Assembly: GCA_001510135.1 (NCBI GenBank)
Contig: LFER01000045.1
Coordinates: forward strand, 62,001-126,000
Length of the DNA stretch: 64,000 bases
Source: Alphaproteobacteria bacterium casp-alpha6
Lineage (GTDB): Bacteria; Pseudomonadota; Alphaproteobacteria; Rhodobacterales; Rhodobacteraceae
Direction of reading: 5' to 3'
Every line of letters begins with the position of its first letter. Position 1 is the stretch's first letter. Shown here in pieces: positions 38,707 through 49,580 of this stretch. The notes beneath the pieces are model-generated. The model did not search any database and was not told the origin of the DNA. It was given only the letters and a program-made list of their open reading frames with translations. The position numbers were made by a program, and so were the translations under genes.

Positions 38707-39606
38707 GTGCCCCAAAACAAAGACACCATGATTGCACATGCCTGTATGATCGGATTTGCCTTACTGATTTCAGGATCATTTCCGATAGGGACTGTTATTT
38801 CGCGGCAAATCGATCCGGTCGCACTGACGTTTATGCGGTTTGTGCTGGCGGCGTCCATTTTGGGCGTGTCTCTGTTTCTGCGTGGAAAGATGCAGAGACA
38901 GTATTTCAAAAAACCTTGGCGCTTTATACTGCTTGGGGCATGTTTTTCATTTTATTTTGTTTTCATGTTTGAGGCGCTCAAGACGGCCTCACCTGTTGCA
39001 ACGTCCAGTATCTTTACGCTGCTGCCTTTTTTGGCGTTGTTTCTGGATTTTCTGATTTTTCGAAAACGGGCCGGTTTGCGGTTCATCATTTATTTACTGA
39101 TCGGAGCATTGGGAACGTCTATTGTGATCTTTAAAGGAGCGTTCGACAATTTCCTTCTTCTCAGGTTGGATTATGGGGAAATGGTTTTTTTTGCAGGCAC
39201 AGTGATTCATGCGGCTTATGCTGTGCTTGTTCCAAAGATGCGCGAAGGGGAACCCGTGGGCGTTGTGACCTTTGCGGTCATGGTCGGTGCTATGATCGTA
39301 CTTGGAGTGCTGTTTCCCAACCGTATCCTGCAGACAGATTGGATGAATTTGGGGACAGAAGTGTATCTTTCGCTTTTGTATTTATCGATCTTTGCCAGCA
39401 TCTTTTCTTTGACGCTTTTGACAAAGGCCTCAGAACATCTTTCCAGCGGTCATTTTACGGCCTATACCTTCAGCACACCGTTTTGGGTCGCCATACTTGA
39501 TTACAATTTCTTGGGAAACCGCTTGGAATCCTATGTGTTTTTGGGGGGCGCGTTTATCTTGCTGAGTTTGGTATTGCTTTTTGTGCATTCAGAACGCTTG
39601 TCTTAG
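38707..39606 (+). CDS. DMT-superfamily (EamA-type) transporter
   Basis: A 299-aa protein with about ten hydrophobic segments in two EamA repeats: 'GFALLISGSFPIGTVISRQIDPVALTFMRFVLAASILG' starts the first, and 'VIHAAYAVLVPKM...' is in the second. The start GTG 38707 follows AAAGGA; the frame is open further upstream but overlaps preT. The substrate is unknown. It is divergent from preT and could export or import a metabolite linked to pyrimidine use, but that is only positional. Confidence 0.85.
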   Translation: MPQNKDTMIAHACMIGFALLISGSFPIGTVISRQIDPVALTFMRFVLAASILGVSLFLRGKMQRQYFKKPWRFILLGACFSFYFVFMFEALKTASPVATSSIFTLLPFLALFLDFLIFRKRAGLRFIIYLLIGALGTSIVIFKGAFDNFLLLRLDYGEMVFFAGTVIHAAYAVLVPKMREGEPVGVVTFAVMVGAMIVLGVLFPNRILQTDWMNLGTEVYLSLLYLSIFASIFSLTLLTKASEHLSSGHFTAYTFSTPFWVAILDYNFLGNRLESYVFLGGAFILLSLVLLFVHSERLS

Positions 39607-39774
39607 CATTCACAATAGAATTGAAATTTTGAAAAGCTCTCTTTGCAAAGGTGACAACAGAAAAAGAAAATTTTTTCTAATGCTTTCGACCAACACTCTG
39701 AGAAAACGGGTGAAATCCGAGATAAATCAATTTGAATACTTGTAAATCCCAAAGAGTCATTGTTTTTTGCCAAA

Positions 39775-40395
39775 ATGAAAAAGCCTGATTATTCCGAAGA
39801 AACACGCCTTTATCGGGAAGGTTTCCGTGCAATTTGCGGGATTGACGAAGTGGGACGGGGTCCATTGGCAGGACCTGTGACCGCCGCTGCGGTTATCCTT
39901 AATCCAAATCACATTCCCGAGGGTTTGAACGATTCAAAACGGCTCACCGAAAAACAGCGCGAGCGACTTTATTCTCTTATTGTTGAGAGCAGTTTGGTCA
40001 GCATTATTCATGTATCAGTCGAAGACATTGATCGTCTCAATATCCTGCAGGCCAGCCTTCTGGCGATGCGGCGCGCCGCTGAGGGACTGGCGACACTACC
40101 AGACTATGCGCTGATAGACGGCAATAAGCTCCCCCAAGGTTTGCCCTGCGCAGCCTCGGCATTGGTTAAAGGAGACAGCAAATCGGTCTCCATAGCGGCG
40201 GCATCTGTTGTTGCAAAAATATCACGAGATCGTTTGATGACGTCGCTTGGACGCGAAAATCCGGGCTATGGATGGGAAAAAAATGCCGGTTATCCGACAA
40301 AAGAGCATCTTTTAGCCCTCCTAGATCTTGGGGTAACCCCACACCATAGACGTTCTTTCAAACCAGTACACAATATCTTGTACCCGGGCTCTTAA
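39775..40395 (+). CDS. rnhB: Ribonuclease HII
   Basis: RNase HII (206 aa) removes RNA from RNA/DNA hybrids and single ribonucleotides in DNA. The conserved 'CGIDEVGRGPLAGPVTAAAV' holds the first two acidic metal ligands. 'LNDSKRLTEKQRERL', 'ALIDGNKLP' and 'DSKSVSIAAASVVAKISRDRLM' follow. The ATG at 39775 has no strong ribosome binding site. It precedes ccrM in the same direction, an order common in alphaproteobacteria. Confidence 0.95.
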   Translation: MKKPDYSEETRLYREGFRAICGIDEVGRGPLAGPVTAAAVILNPNHIPEGLNDSKRLTEKQRERLYSLIVESSLVSIIHVSVEDIDRLNILQASLLAMRRAAEGLATLPDYALIDGNKLPQGLPCAASALVKGDSKSVSIAAASVVAKISRDRLMTSLGRENPGYGWEKNAGYPTKEHLLALLDLGVTPHHRRSFKPVHNILYPGS

Positions 40396-40417
40396 CGAAG
40401 AAAATATTTAACTTGTT

Positions 40418-41624
<1,207 letters not shown>

Positions 41625-41677
41625 ATAATAAGCACCTCTGGGGTGCACACCAATGCCTGCGGCTTGGGTCGCAAACT

Positions 41678-41704
41678 GCCCGCCAATTCTGGCGGGCTTT
41701 TTTT
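41678..41704. terminator. Intrinsic terminator after ccrM
   Basis: GCCCGCC (41678-41684) pairs with GGCGGGC (41691-41697) around AATTCT, followed by seven T. It separates ccrM from the convergent alkB gene. Confidence 0.93.
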
Positions 41705-42839
41705 AACCGCCCTTGGGCATCGGGAGTTTGCCGTTGTTATAAGCGCTCCAGTCCTGAATTTCAGGATAATACATTTCACGCCATTTGCGCACGCGCGGGT
41801 TCATCCGGCTTTTCCAGAACCGTGGAAACATTGCCGCGGCTGTCATCAAAGCATATCCGTAGGGCAATTGCGGGGCTTCCGACGAAGAATACGTCTGTAA
41901 CAGCGGATAGGGGCGATTTGGTTTGTAGTGATGGTCAGAATGTCTTTGAAGATTGATCAAAAGCCAATTCGTTGCCCTATGGGATGAATTCCAGGAATGA
42001 TGCGGCTGAACATGTTCATATTTGCCCTCTCCCAGATGTTTGCGGGTCAATCCGTAGTGTTCAACATAATTGACAAGTTCCAAATGCCAGATCGCAACAA
42101 AGGCCTGCAAAATGAACAGGCCAACGCCCCCCCATCCACCAAGCATCATCGCCAGAAGAAGCATGATGCTCTGCAATCCCCAATAGATGAAAAATGGATT
42201 GCTCAGGTCATACCAAGGAAGGTTTTGGCGCGCGCGTTTTTCTTTTTCTGCCCGAAATGCAGAGACAAGGGACTCTTTCAAAACCCGCAGGAAAAAACTG
42301 TGAAATCCTTCGCCATAGCGCGCGGTGACGGCGTCCCGCCGCGTTCCCACGTAACGATGGTGCACCAAAAGATGTTCGGAACGAAAATGTGAATAAAGGA
42401 CCATCGCCAAAAGAAAATCCCCCAAGGCGCGTTCGCCCCTCGGACTTTGATGCATCAACTCATGGGAATAATTGATCCCAATAGTACCGGTCACGACACC
42501 GACCCCAAAGAACAAGCCAATTTTTTCCATAAGGCTCAAATCTGACTGCGCAGCATACCAAATGAGCGAAAAAAGCGTCACGAATTGCAAGGGCGCCCAT
42601 ATAAGCGTGATCATGCGATGCCAATAAAGCAGGGACTTGTCCGTTTCAGGATCTTCGTTCACCGGATAAAGGCCAAAGGCAGCGTCCAAGATAGAAAACA
42701 AAATCCATGTCGCAAAAATCACAATTAAAAACGACCAACCGCCCCAGATTGCTGTGATCCATAAAAGTGGCACTAGCAAAAGGGAGCACCAAAAAGGCAA
42801 TGCAAGTTTAAAGGCAGAGTCCATACGAATTTCAGACAT
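41703..42839 (-). CDS. alkB: Membrane di-iron alkane 1-monooxygenase (AlkB type)
   Basis: An integral membrane di-iron hydroxylase of 378 aa. The eight-histidine boxes are 'NYSHELMHQ', 'HLLVHHRYVG' and 'RHSDHHYKPNRPY', with the AlkB-specific 'ELVNYVEHYGL' between them. Several hydrophobic segments occupy the N-terminal half. It would hydroxylate n-alkanes at the terminal carbon with rubredoxin-supplied electrons; no rubredoxin gene is adjacent. The ATG at 42839 is preferred over a TTG at 42848. It lies 32 bp downstream of mutY. Confidence 0.9.
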   Translation of the reverse strand: MSEIRMDSAFKLALPFWCSLLLVPLLWITAIWGGWSFLIVIFATWILFSILDAAFGLYPVNEDPETDKSLLYWHRMITLIWAPLQFVTLFSLIWYAAQSDLSLMEKIGLFFGVGVVTGTIGINYSHELMHQSPRGERALGDFLLAMVLYSHFRSEHLLVHHRYVGTRRDAVTARYGEGFHSFFLRVLKESLVSAFRAEKEKRARQNLPWYDLSNPFFIYWGLQSIMLLLAMMLGGWGGVGLFILQAFVAIWHLELVNYVEHYGLTRKHLGEGKYEHVQPHHSWNSSHRATNWLLINLQRHSDHHYKPNRPYPLLQTYSSSEAPQLPYGYALMTAAAMFPRFWKSRMNPRVRKWREMYYPEIQDWSAYNNGKLPMPKGG

Positions 42840-42871
42840 GTGGAGCAAAGTTCTCTTTCGCGATCGTTTCG

Positions 42872-43942
42872 TCAGGTTAGTTTATCGCCAGACTTTACGA
42901 GATTAAATACCTTTCGCATAACGGTTGGTAAAGCAGAGGGCGAAAATGCGTTCTTCGGCACGAAGGAGCCGACCAAAGGTTCGGCATTTTGTCCAACCTC
43001 CGCCACGCGGATTGCAAGACGCAGGTGGAAATGCGTGAAGGTGTGGCGCACCTCGTCGTTCAGCGCGCGCCAAGTTGCATGTATCGGGGGGGCGTCTTTG
43101 GCGATCTCTTGCCACGGGCTGCCAGGAAAGCCAAGCATCCCCCCCAAGAGACCCGTTTCAGGGCGCTTTTCCAAAAGCACCGCGCCGTCACAGCGTTCCA
43201 CATAATAAATGATCCCATATCGGGTCGGTTTTTGTAATTTGGGGCGCTTTTGAGGTAGCTGGTTTGCAGTCCCATTAACCCGTCCTTTACAGGAGGCGTT
43301 CCAAGGGCAAATTCCACAGGCGGGGTTTCTTGGCGTGCAGATGGTGGCGCCTAAATCCATAACCGCCTGTGCATAATCGCCCGGGCGCCGTTTGGGGGTC
43401 AATTGCGCCGCCAATTGCGTCAGTTCTTTTTTTGCGTCCGGAAGAGGGATGTGAACATCAAAAAGACGTGCCATGACACGTTCTACATTCCCATCCACCA
43501 CCGTTTCGGGAAGGTCAAACGCTATCGCAGAAATAGCTGCTGCGGTATATGGGCCGATACCTGGAAGTTTCAGTAATTCGGTCCGGTCGTTTGGAAATTT
43601 TCCATTATATTGAATATGCACCACGCGAGCACATTTCAACAAATTGCGTGCACGTGCGTAATACCCAAGGCCTGCCCATGCGCCCATCACCTCGGCATCC
43701 TCCGCTGCCGCAAGGTCTCCAACTGTCGGCCATCGTGCTATAAAATATTCGAAATAGGATTTGACTGCCGCTACCGTGGTTTGTTGAAGCATAATTTCAG
43801 AAAGCCAGACCCGATAGGCGTCAGGCATCACTCCGTTGCGTCGCGCCTCGGGCGGAACGCGCCACGGCATTTTACGAGCATGAAAGTCATACCACGCCAA
43901 AAGGTCGTCGGCACGGAGACTTTCACGTAAATTTGAGCGCAT
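42872..43942 (-). CDS. mutY: A/G-specific adenine DNA glycosylase MutY
   Basis: MutY (356 aa) excises A opposite 8-oxoG. The catalytic region is 'WLSEIMLQQTTVAAVKSYF' (with Glu), the HhH-GPD is 'LLKLPGIGPYTAAAISAIAF...VVDGNVERV', the 4Fe-4S cysteines lie in 'CTPRNPACGICPWNASC', and the C-terminal NUDIX-like domain reads 'GLLGGMLGFPGSPW'. ATG 43942 is chosen; a longer frame from 43987 overlaps the divergent promoter region. Confidence 0.94.
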   Translation of the reverse strand: MRSNLRESLRADDLLAWYDFHARKMPWRVPPEARRNGVMPDAYRVWLSEIMLQQTTVAAVKSYFEYFIARWPTVGDLAAAEDAEVMGAWAGLGYYARARNLLKCARVVHIQYNGKFPNDRTELLKLPGIGPYTAAAISAIAFDLPETVVDGNVERVMARLFDVHIPLPDAKKELTQLAAQLTPKRRPGDYAQAVMDLGATICTPRNPACGICPWNASCKGRVNGTANQLPQKRPKLQKPTRYGIIYYVERCDGAVLLEKRPETGLLGGMLGFPGSPWQEIAKDAPPIHATWRALNDEVRHTFTHFHLRLAIRVAEVGQNAEPLVGSFVPKNAFSPSALPTVMRKVFNLVKSGDKLT

Positions 43943-44011
43943 TTTTGGTTTCACCAAAGCCTTTGCTGGCGTATGGTGCACCGGCACCCTGCCTTTGTGG
44001 AAAGGATATAC

Positions 44012-44518
44012 ATGCCAGCACGCTCCAGTTCAACAAAGGGATTCAAGCAAGCCGCATCGCTGATTACCAAGCGCGTCAAAGAGGCGAGTGAAACGCGCGG
44101 GTTTGCCCAGTCGCGCCTTTTGACACATTGGGAAGAAGTGGCAGGAAAAGACACCGCAAAAATCGCACAGCCTGTCAAAGTGACCTACAACAAAAAAGGG
44201 CTCGGCGCATCGTTGGTTTTGATCTGCAACGGTGCCAATGCACCGTTTGTTGAGATGGAAAAAGAAAATATTCGCGCGCGGGTCAATTCTCTTTATGGTT
44301 ATAATGCCATCACCGAAATCAAGATCACCCAAACGGCAGCTACAGGATTTGCGGAGGCTCAGGCCGTTTTTGACGGCCCTCAAAAACCTGCGGGCTCCTC
44401 GCCAAACCCAAACATATCGCGCGCTGCCCAGGAAATGGCTGCCTCAGTCAATGATCCGGAATTTTCGCGTGCTCTTGAAGCTTTGGCGCAGAATGTTCTA
44501 AGTAAGCAAAAAACCTGA
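44012..44518 (+). CDS. DciA-like (DUF721) protein
   Basis: A 168-aa protein with the DUF721/DciA domain: 'QSRLLTHWEEVAGKDTAKIAQPVKVTY...LVLICNGANAPFVEMEKENIRARVNSLYGYNAITEIKI'. DciA is a replicative helicase operator in bacteria without DnaC; loading of DnaB is inferred. The start ATG 44012 follows GGAAAGGA; a longer frame from 43973 has no site. It is divergent from mutY and is followed by dsbA. Confidence 0.82.
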   Translation: MPARSSSTKGFKQAASLITKRVKEASETRGFAQSRLLTHWEEVAGKDTAKIAQPVKVTYNKKGLGASLVLICNGANAPFVEMEKENIRARVNSLYGYNAITEIKITQTAATGFAEAQAVFDGPQKPAGSSPNPNISRAAQEMAASVNDPEFSRALEALAQNVLSKQKT

Positions 44519-44542
44519 TGAATCCTCAGAAAGGCCTATGGT

Positions 44543-45226
44543 ATGTTTCGCAAAACCCTCACACTCTTTGCCGTTTTCGCCATAGCATTGGCGGCCGGTT
44601 ATCTTTTGATCAAACCTGAACCTGCAAAGGTCACCGAAAGTTTTGAACTGCCTTTTGCGGCAAATGCGCAAAGTACAGACCCAGATAGTGCCGAAGAAAC
44701 TGTTATCGAAGAGATGGTTCTTGGAAATCCCGATGCCCCGCTCACGGTCATCGAATATGCTTCATTTACCTGTCCGCATTGTGCCAGTTTTCATCAGAAC
44801 ACATATTATGACCTAAAGAAGAATTATATCGATACGGGTAAAATCAAATTCGTCTTTCGAGAAATTTACTTCGACAAATACGGAATCTGGGCATCAATGA
44901 TCGCACGTTGTGCAGGGCCAGAAAAATTCTTCGGGCTGACAGATATGCTGCTGTCCTCACAGAGGACATGGGCGCGCGCCGGTGATGATCTGGCGATTGT
45001 GAATGAGCTTAGCAAAATCGCCCGATTGGCTGGTATGGAGGAAGATCAGATCCAAGGCTGTCTGCGTGATGGGGTTAAGGTCAAAGCGCTTGTTGAGTGG
45101 TACAAAGAAAATGCGACCGCCGATAATGTGCGTTCCACGCCGAGCTTTATTATTGACGGTCAGCTTTATTCGAATATGAGCTATGAGGAGTTTTCAAAAC
45201 TCTTAGACGAAAAACTGGGCTCATAA
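44543..45226 (+). CDS. DsbA-family thiol-disulfide oxidoreductase
   Basis: A 227-aa exported thioredoxin-fold protein. It has an N-terminal signal or membrane anchor (about residues 1-23), the redox motif 'FTCPHCASFH' (CPHC) and the cis-Pro segment 'RSTPSFIIDG'. CPHC is the DsbA active site, so oxidation or shuffling of disulfides in the periplasm is likely. Its stop shares one base with the next start (TAATG). Confidence 0.9.
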   Translation: MFRKTLTLFAVFAIALAAGYLLIKPEPAKVTESFELPFAANAQSTDPDSAEETVIEEMVLGNPDAPLTVIEYASFTCPHCASFHQNTYYDLKKNYIDTGKIKFVFREIYFDKYGIWASMIARCAGPEKFFGLTDMLLSSQRTWARAGDDLAIVNELSKIARLAGMEEDQIQGCLRDGVKVKALVEWYKENATADNVRSTPSFIIDGQLYSNMSYEEFSKLLDEKLGS

Positions 45227-46338
45227 TGGCAACCCCTCTCGAAGGACTGAAGGTCATTGAATTGGCCCGCATTCTAGCAGGCCCGTGGGCGGGACAAACG
45301 CTCGGGGATCTTGGGGCAGAGGTAATCAAGGTCGAAGCCCCCGAAGGCGATGATACGCGTCAGTGGGGTCCTCCGTTTGTGGAGCGCGAAAACGATAAAA
45401 CCGCCTCTTATTTTCATTCCTGCAATCGGGGAAAATCCAGCGTGATCGTTGATTTTCGCACAGATGAAGGAAAGGCCGTTCTGATAGAGTTGGTCCGTGA
45501 CGCAGACATCCTGATTGAAAATTTCAAAGTCGGCGGGCTCAAAAAATACGGGCTTGATTACGAAAACCTTGCCAAGGTGAACCCTAAGCTCATCTATTGT
45601 TCGATTACGGGCTTCGGTCAGACGGGGCCTTATGCCCATCGGGCGGGATATGATTACATCATTCAAGGCATGTCTGGTTTTATGTCTATAACGGGTGAAC
45701 CCGATGGTGCGCCACAACGCGCGGGTGTTGCAATTACCGACATCTTTACAGGCGTTTATGCTACAAGCGCAATCCTTGCCGCGCTTCATATGCGTGCACG
45801 CACGGGCAAAGGGCAGCATATTGACATGTCGCTGTTGGATAGCGCGGTTTGCGTAATGGCCAATCAGGCGTTGAATTACCTGACAACCGGCAATCCGCCA
45901 CAACGGACAGGAAATTATCATCCTAATCTGACACCCTATCAGGTCTTTGAATGTCGTGACGGGCATATCATCATCGCCACGGGCAATGACGGGCAATATC
46001 AACGTCTTTGCGATATCTTGGGCCTTCCTGAAATGGCTAGTGCACCAGAATATTTGAAAAATGCCAATCGCGTCGAAAACCGTGAAGATATGATTGCCAA
46101 GCTGAGCGCGCGTACGGTTTTGATGAGCAAAGGCGAATTGCTCACGGCCTGCGAAGCCAAAGGTGTGCCCGCTGGTCCGATCAATTCCATGGATGAAGTT
46201 TTTGCAGATCCGCAGGTGGTGCACCGCCAACTCCAGGTGAATTTGGATGGCATCCCTAGCGTGCGCTCTCCGTTCATGTTTTCGGATGCAGAGTTGAAGC
46301 TTGATCGCCCATCGCCAAAACTTGGGGACAACTCATAA
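45226..46338 (+). CDS. CaiB/BaiF family III CoA-transferase
   Basis: A 370-aa family III CoA-transferase: 'LEGLKVIELARILAGPWAGQTLGDLGAEVIKVEAPEGDDTR' at the N-terminus and 'HIDMSLLDSAVCVMANQALNYLTTG', in which the aspartate is the expected catalytic residue. The CoA donor and acceptor cannot be read from sequence. The 3' end overlaps convergent lpxK by six bases. Confidence 0.92.
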   Translation: MATPLEGLKVIELARILAGPWAGQTLGDLGAEVIKVEAPEGDDTRQWGPPFVERENDKTASYFHSCNRGKSSVIVDFRTDEGKAVLIELVRDADILIENFKVGGLKKYGLDYENLAKVNPKLIYCSITGFGQTGPYAHRAGYDYIIQGMSGFMSITGEPDGAPQRAGVAITDIFTGVYATSAILAALHMRARTGKGQHIDMSLLDSAVCVMANQALNYLTTGNPPQRTGNYHPNLTPYQVFECRDGHIIIATGNDGQYQRLCDILGLPEMASAPEYLKNANRVENREDMIAKLSARTVLMSKGELLTACEAKGVPAGPINSMDEVFADPQVVHRQLQVNLDGIPSVRSPFMFSDAELKLDRPSPKLGDNS

Positions 46339-47337
46339 ATCGGCTGTTTTCAAGGCGTCTTTAACAAACTGCCGCAGAAACAGGGCGTCATCAACAAGCA
46401 GGCGAACCGGCAGGCTCAGCACCTCTGCGCGGAAACTCTGAGGCAGGCGCACGGCATCCTTTTCGGTTGTAACCAATTGCGCCGCGTTCTCTTCCGCCAT
46501 GTATTTCAAGCGTTTCAACAGCGCGCTTGACAGTGTTGCATGATCAGAAAGGGCTTCTTTGTGGATCAATGTTGCGCCCAGATGCTCCAGCGTTTTAAAA
46601 AATTTTTCCGGATGCCCGATCCCCGCAAATGCTACAAAGTTTCCCTCTGTCCAATCCATTCCGGTGGTCAATGGAGCCAATTCGGCCGTGATATGTGGGC
46701 AGGGGATGTCGTTTTTCCAGAGCTTTGCAAACTCTGTCTGTGCGTGATTTGTCCCCAGAGACATCACTGCATCTGCGCGCGCAAGCCCTGTTTTGACGGG
46801 TTCGCGCAGTGGTCCGGCCGGAATACAAAATCCATTGCCGAAGCCTTTCTCTGCATCAACCACCACAAGCGATTTCGTTTTTTGGACACTTGGATCCTGA
46901 AATCCATCATCAAGGATGATGAGGTCGGGTTTCAATGCCTCTGCCGCTTTCATCCCCTCTACCCGCAGTTTGCAGACAATGGTTGATGCAAAAGCAGATA
47001 AAAGCAATGGCTCATCACCCACCTCCTGCGCGCTATGCCGACTGGCATCAACTTGAACTGGGCCTTGCAGCGTGCCGCCATAGCCGCGAGAGAGGATAAC
47101 AGGCTTTGCCCCGAGGCTGCAGGCCTCTTGCGCAAGTGCGATGACCGTAGGTGTTTTACCGGTTCCTCCGGCATTCAAATTCCCAACGCAAATGACTGGG
47201 CAATCCGCAAAATATTTTACGGGTTTGGCAACGCGGCGCGCGGTTGCGTTTTGGTAAAGCAAGGAAAGAGGGCACAGCAGGATGCTTTGCAGCGAAGCCT
47301 TGCCAGGCACGGTATACCAAAATTCAGGCGCTTTCAT
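46333..47337 (-). CDS. lpxK: Tetraacyldisaccharide 4'-kinase
   Basis: LpxK phosphorylates lipid A disaccharide to lipid IVA at the inner membrane. The 334-aa protein has a hydrophobic N-terminal helix and the P-loop 'VGNLNAGGTGKTPTVIALA'. 'LSRGYGG', 'VGDEPLLLS' and 'DLIILDDGFQDPSV' follow. Its start overlaps the waaA stop by four bases. Confidence 0.94.
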   Translation of the reverse strand: MKAPEFWYTVPGKASLQSILLCPLSLLYQNATARRVAKPVKYFADCPVICVGNLNAGGTGKTPTVIALAQEACSLGAKPVILSRGYGGTLQGPVQVDASRHSAQEVGDEPLLLSAFASTIVCKLRVEGMKAAEALKPDLIILDDGFQDPSVQKTKSLVVVDAEKGFGNGFCIPAGPLREPVKTGLARADAVMSLGTNHAQTEFAKLWKNDIPCPHITAELAPLTTGMDWTEGNFVAFAGIGHPEKFFKTLEHLGATLIHKEALSDHATLSSALLKRLKYMAEENAAQLVTTEKDAVRLPQSFRAEVLSLPVRLLVDDALFLRQFVKDALKTADL

Positions 47338-48506
47338 GCAGGTCTTCCCATTTCATCGTAATGGTCCAAGACTTTTTCCACCAAAGCATCGGTCAATTCG
47401 GCTCCTTCAGAAATCATTTCCCAAGCAGCCAGTGCCATCTTGGCGGATTGTTCAGGGTTGGAAATTTGACTTATTGCCTGAGCCAGAGTGTCCGTATTGC
47501 TGATCATGCGCGCCGCTCCTCTTTTTGCAAGCCCGCTGTAACGCTCTTCATAATCTGATACGTTTGGTCCATATAGCAACGCACATCCGAATGCGGCCGG
47601 CACAAACGGATCCAGCCCACGGGCGTTATTGTCCATGGACTGTCCAAGAAATGCTACGGGAGACAGTCTATAGCAGGCAGTGAGACTTTCATAAGATCCG
47701 GCAATATAAACCTGCGTCATTGCATTGGGAAGAGCCCCTTCAGCGCCACAAGCTGCCCTTAGCCCAGCTGCTTCAGCCATACGAAGAAAGATCTGCTGAT
47801 CCGTGTCTTTACTTGGCACCAAAAGCAAAAGAGATCGGTGATCGCGCTGCATGACGAGTTGGTGTGCCTCAAACGCAACCTTGGCTTCAAATGAGCTTAC
47901 ACAAGCCGCGAGCCAAAGGGTTCTTCCCGTCAGCGTCGACAGAAGCTCTTCGGTTATTTCGTTTGAGGCAATCGGCATTGCGGCGGCGCTTTGCAAATGG
48001 CCTTTGAGTTTGATGCGGTTAGGCGTTACGCCCATCCGGTTTAGCTGGGTGGCGGCCAATTCATCTACAGCGTAAAGTTCTGAAAATAAACGGAGGGTCT
48101 TACGGGTCACGTCGGGGAGTATGCGAAAACCTTTCGGTTTGAAATCCGTTGCTTTCGAATTCACAAGGATCATTCTTACGCCGGATTGCGCCGCAACCCG
48201 CAGAAGCGTTGGCCGTAAGTTCCCACCGGCCCAAATCAAAGTATGGGGGCGCCAAACATTCAAGAAATCCTGTACAGATGAGCCAGAGGCTGAAGGAACA
48301 TCAATATGATGTATCCCAGTTTCCTGTATAAGACTCCCACCATTTTGAAACGATGATGTGATAACAATGATGGCGCCGCTGTCCATCTGCAAAAGTCTGT
48401 GGGACAGATAATTCAGCGCGGCGATATCGTCTTGCTCGCCCGCATGTAACCAAAGAGAGGGGCCGTTCGCATAACCGGAGGAGGTGGTTTTTACAGTGTC
48501 TTCCAT
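47334..48506 (-). CDS. waaA: 3-deoxy-D-manno-octulosonic acid (Kdo) transferase family protein
   Basis: A 390-aa glycosyltransferase of the WaaA/KdtA type. The N-terminal Rossmann domain has 'LWLHAGEQDDIAALNYL', and the C-terminal domain reads 'PVAFLGQSMDNNARGLDPFVPAAFGCALLYGPNVSDYEE', matching the family's donor-site region. The N-terminal part is rather divergent. Coupling to lpxK (ATGA overlap) supports a role in Kdo-lipid A assembly. Confidence 0.82.
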   Translation of the reverse strand: MEDTVKTTSSGYANGPSLWLHAGEQDDIAALNYLSHRLLQMDSGAIIVITSSFQNGGSLIQETGIHHIDVPSASGSSVQDFLNVWRPHTLIWAGGNLRPTLLRVAAQSGVRMILVNSKATDFKPKGFRILPDVTRKTLRLFSELYAVDELAATQLNRMGVTPNRIKLKGHLQSAAAMPIASNEITEELLSTLTGRTLWLAACVSSFEAKVAFEAHQLVMQRDHRSLLLLVPSKDTDQQIFLRMAEAAGLRAACGAEGALPNAMTQVYIAGSYESLTACYRLSPVAFLGQSMDNNARGLDPFVPAAFGCALLYGPNVSDYEERYSGLAKRGAARMISNTDTLAQAISQISNPEQSAKMALAAWEMISEGAELTDALVEKVLDHYDEMGRPA

Positions 48507-48663
48507 AGCGTGCTGTTCTATTGGAACCTTCTTGGGATTGTTAAGGTGGCCCCCAACTGTTTTACGTGCCTATTTTAATGCCCCTTTTTATGGACCTTAG
48601 GCGATGTCCTTATCTGGGTAAAGTATCCGCCCATCAGAGGCGACTGCGTAATTATTTTCGAAA

Positions 48664-48697
48664 AATAAAAACGCCGCGCAAATAAATGCGCGGCGTT
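48664..48697 (-). terminator. Intrinsic terminator after rpmE
   Basis: On the minus strand AACGCCGCGCA (48697-48687) pairs with TGCGCGGCGTT (48680-48670), followed by a T-rich run. It ends the ribosomal operon. Confidence 0.93.
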
Positions 48698-48720
48698 TAA
48701 AAAACTGTAATTCACCAGAC

Positions 48721-48942
48721 TTAGAAGCCCAAGCCTTCGTATTTCTTTTTGAATTTTGAAACGCGTCCACCGGTGTCAAGCAAACGGGCACCGCCACCAG
48801 TCCAGGCCGGATGTGCAGTTGGGTCGATATCGAGAGACATCGTATCACCTTCTTTACCCCAAGTAGAGCGCATTTGGATGATCGTGCCATCGGTCATTTT
48901 CACATCAATGAAATGATAATCAGGATGGATATCTTTTTTCAT
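48721..48942 (-). CDS. rpmE: 50S ribosomal protein L31
   Basis: A 73-aa L31 protein: '[20 protein letters not shown]', then '[13 protein letters not shown]' and a basic tail. The zinc-binding CxxC pairs of the C+ form are absent, as in many alphaproteobacteria. It lies 11 bp downstream of rplS and ends in the strong terminator at 48664. Confidence 0.95.
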   Translation of the reverse strand: MKKDIHPDYHFIDVKMTDGTIIQMRSTWGKEGDTMSLDIDPTAHPAWTGGGARLLDTGGRVSKFKKKYEGLGF

Positions 48943-48953
48943 CTCAATTCCCC

Positions 48954-49343
48954 TTATGCTTCTGCGCCATTATCGCTCAGCGCGCGATAGTTTGTCTGTT
49001 CCACAATACGTGCGGATTTTCCACGACGGCTGCGCAAGTAATAGAGTTTCGCGCGCCGCACGCGGCCCCGTCTGACAACAGTAATGGAATCAATGTTTGT
49101 TGAAAAAAGCGGAAATACACGTTCAACGCCTTCTCCAAATGAAATTTTACGAACCGTGAACGAACCGGCAATTCCTTTGCCGTTGTTTCTGGCGATGCAA
49201 ACGCCCTCATAGTTCTGAACACGCGTGCGTGTGCCTTCGGTCACTTTATATCCGACGCGGATCGTGTCTCCGGCTTTGAAATCGGGAATTTCTTTCCCGA
49301 GAGAGGCGATGTGTTCTGCCTCCAATTGTGCGATAATATCCAT
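48954..49343 (-). CDS. rplS: 50S ribosomal protein L19
   Basis: A 129-aa L19: '[34 protein letters not shown]', '[35 protein letters not shown]' and '[19 protein letters not shown]'. The ATG at 49343 follows AAGGAG. A longer frame to 49454 lies in the leader. L19 sits at the 30S-50S interface. Confidence 0.96.
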   Translation of the reverse strand: MDIIAQLEAEHIASLGKEIPDFKAGDTIRVGYKVTEGTRTRVQNYEGVCIARNNGKGIAGSFTVRKISFGEGVERVFPLFSTNIDSITVVRRGRVRRAKLYYLRSRRGKSARIVEQTNYRALSDNGAEA

Positions 49344-49580
49344 CGCGGCTCTCCTTTGCTTACGGTTGATCCCGTAAAGGTTTCTGCGTCCCAGAGCTCT
49401 TGGTCTTTGTCGGGTCCCTATCGAAATAAGCCCGCCAGAGGGTTCGGTCGTCATTGCTATATTTTAGGTGCCTGCGATTTGGTTAGGAATCAAAGAAGCT
49501 TCCCTTAATCACGGACTGCGCGGCTATAACAGGAAGCGGCGTTGATTTTCAAGAGCTAACTTTCAATAGACTTAGCGCAT

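Noticed and set aside
40392-40410. TTAA...TTAA upstream of ccrM as a CtrA site
   Set aside because: The two TTAA words are separated by 12 bases; the CtrA site needs seven.
45274-46230. 318-codon minus-strand frame opposite the CoA-transferase gene
   Set aside because: It is a shadow of a well-conserved plus-strand gene; its translation has no recognisable domain.
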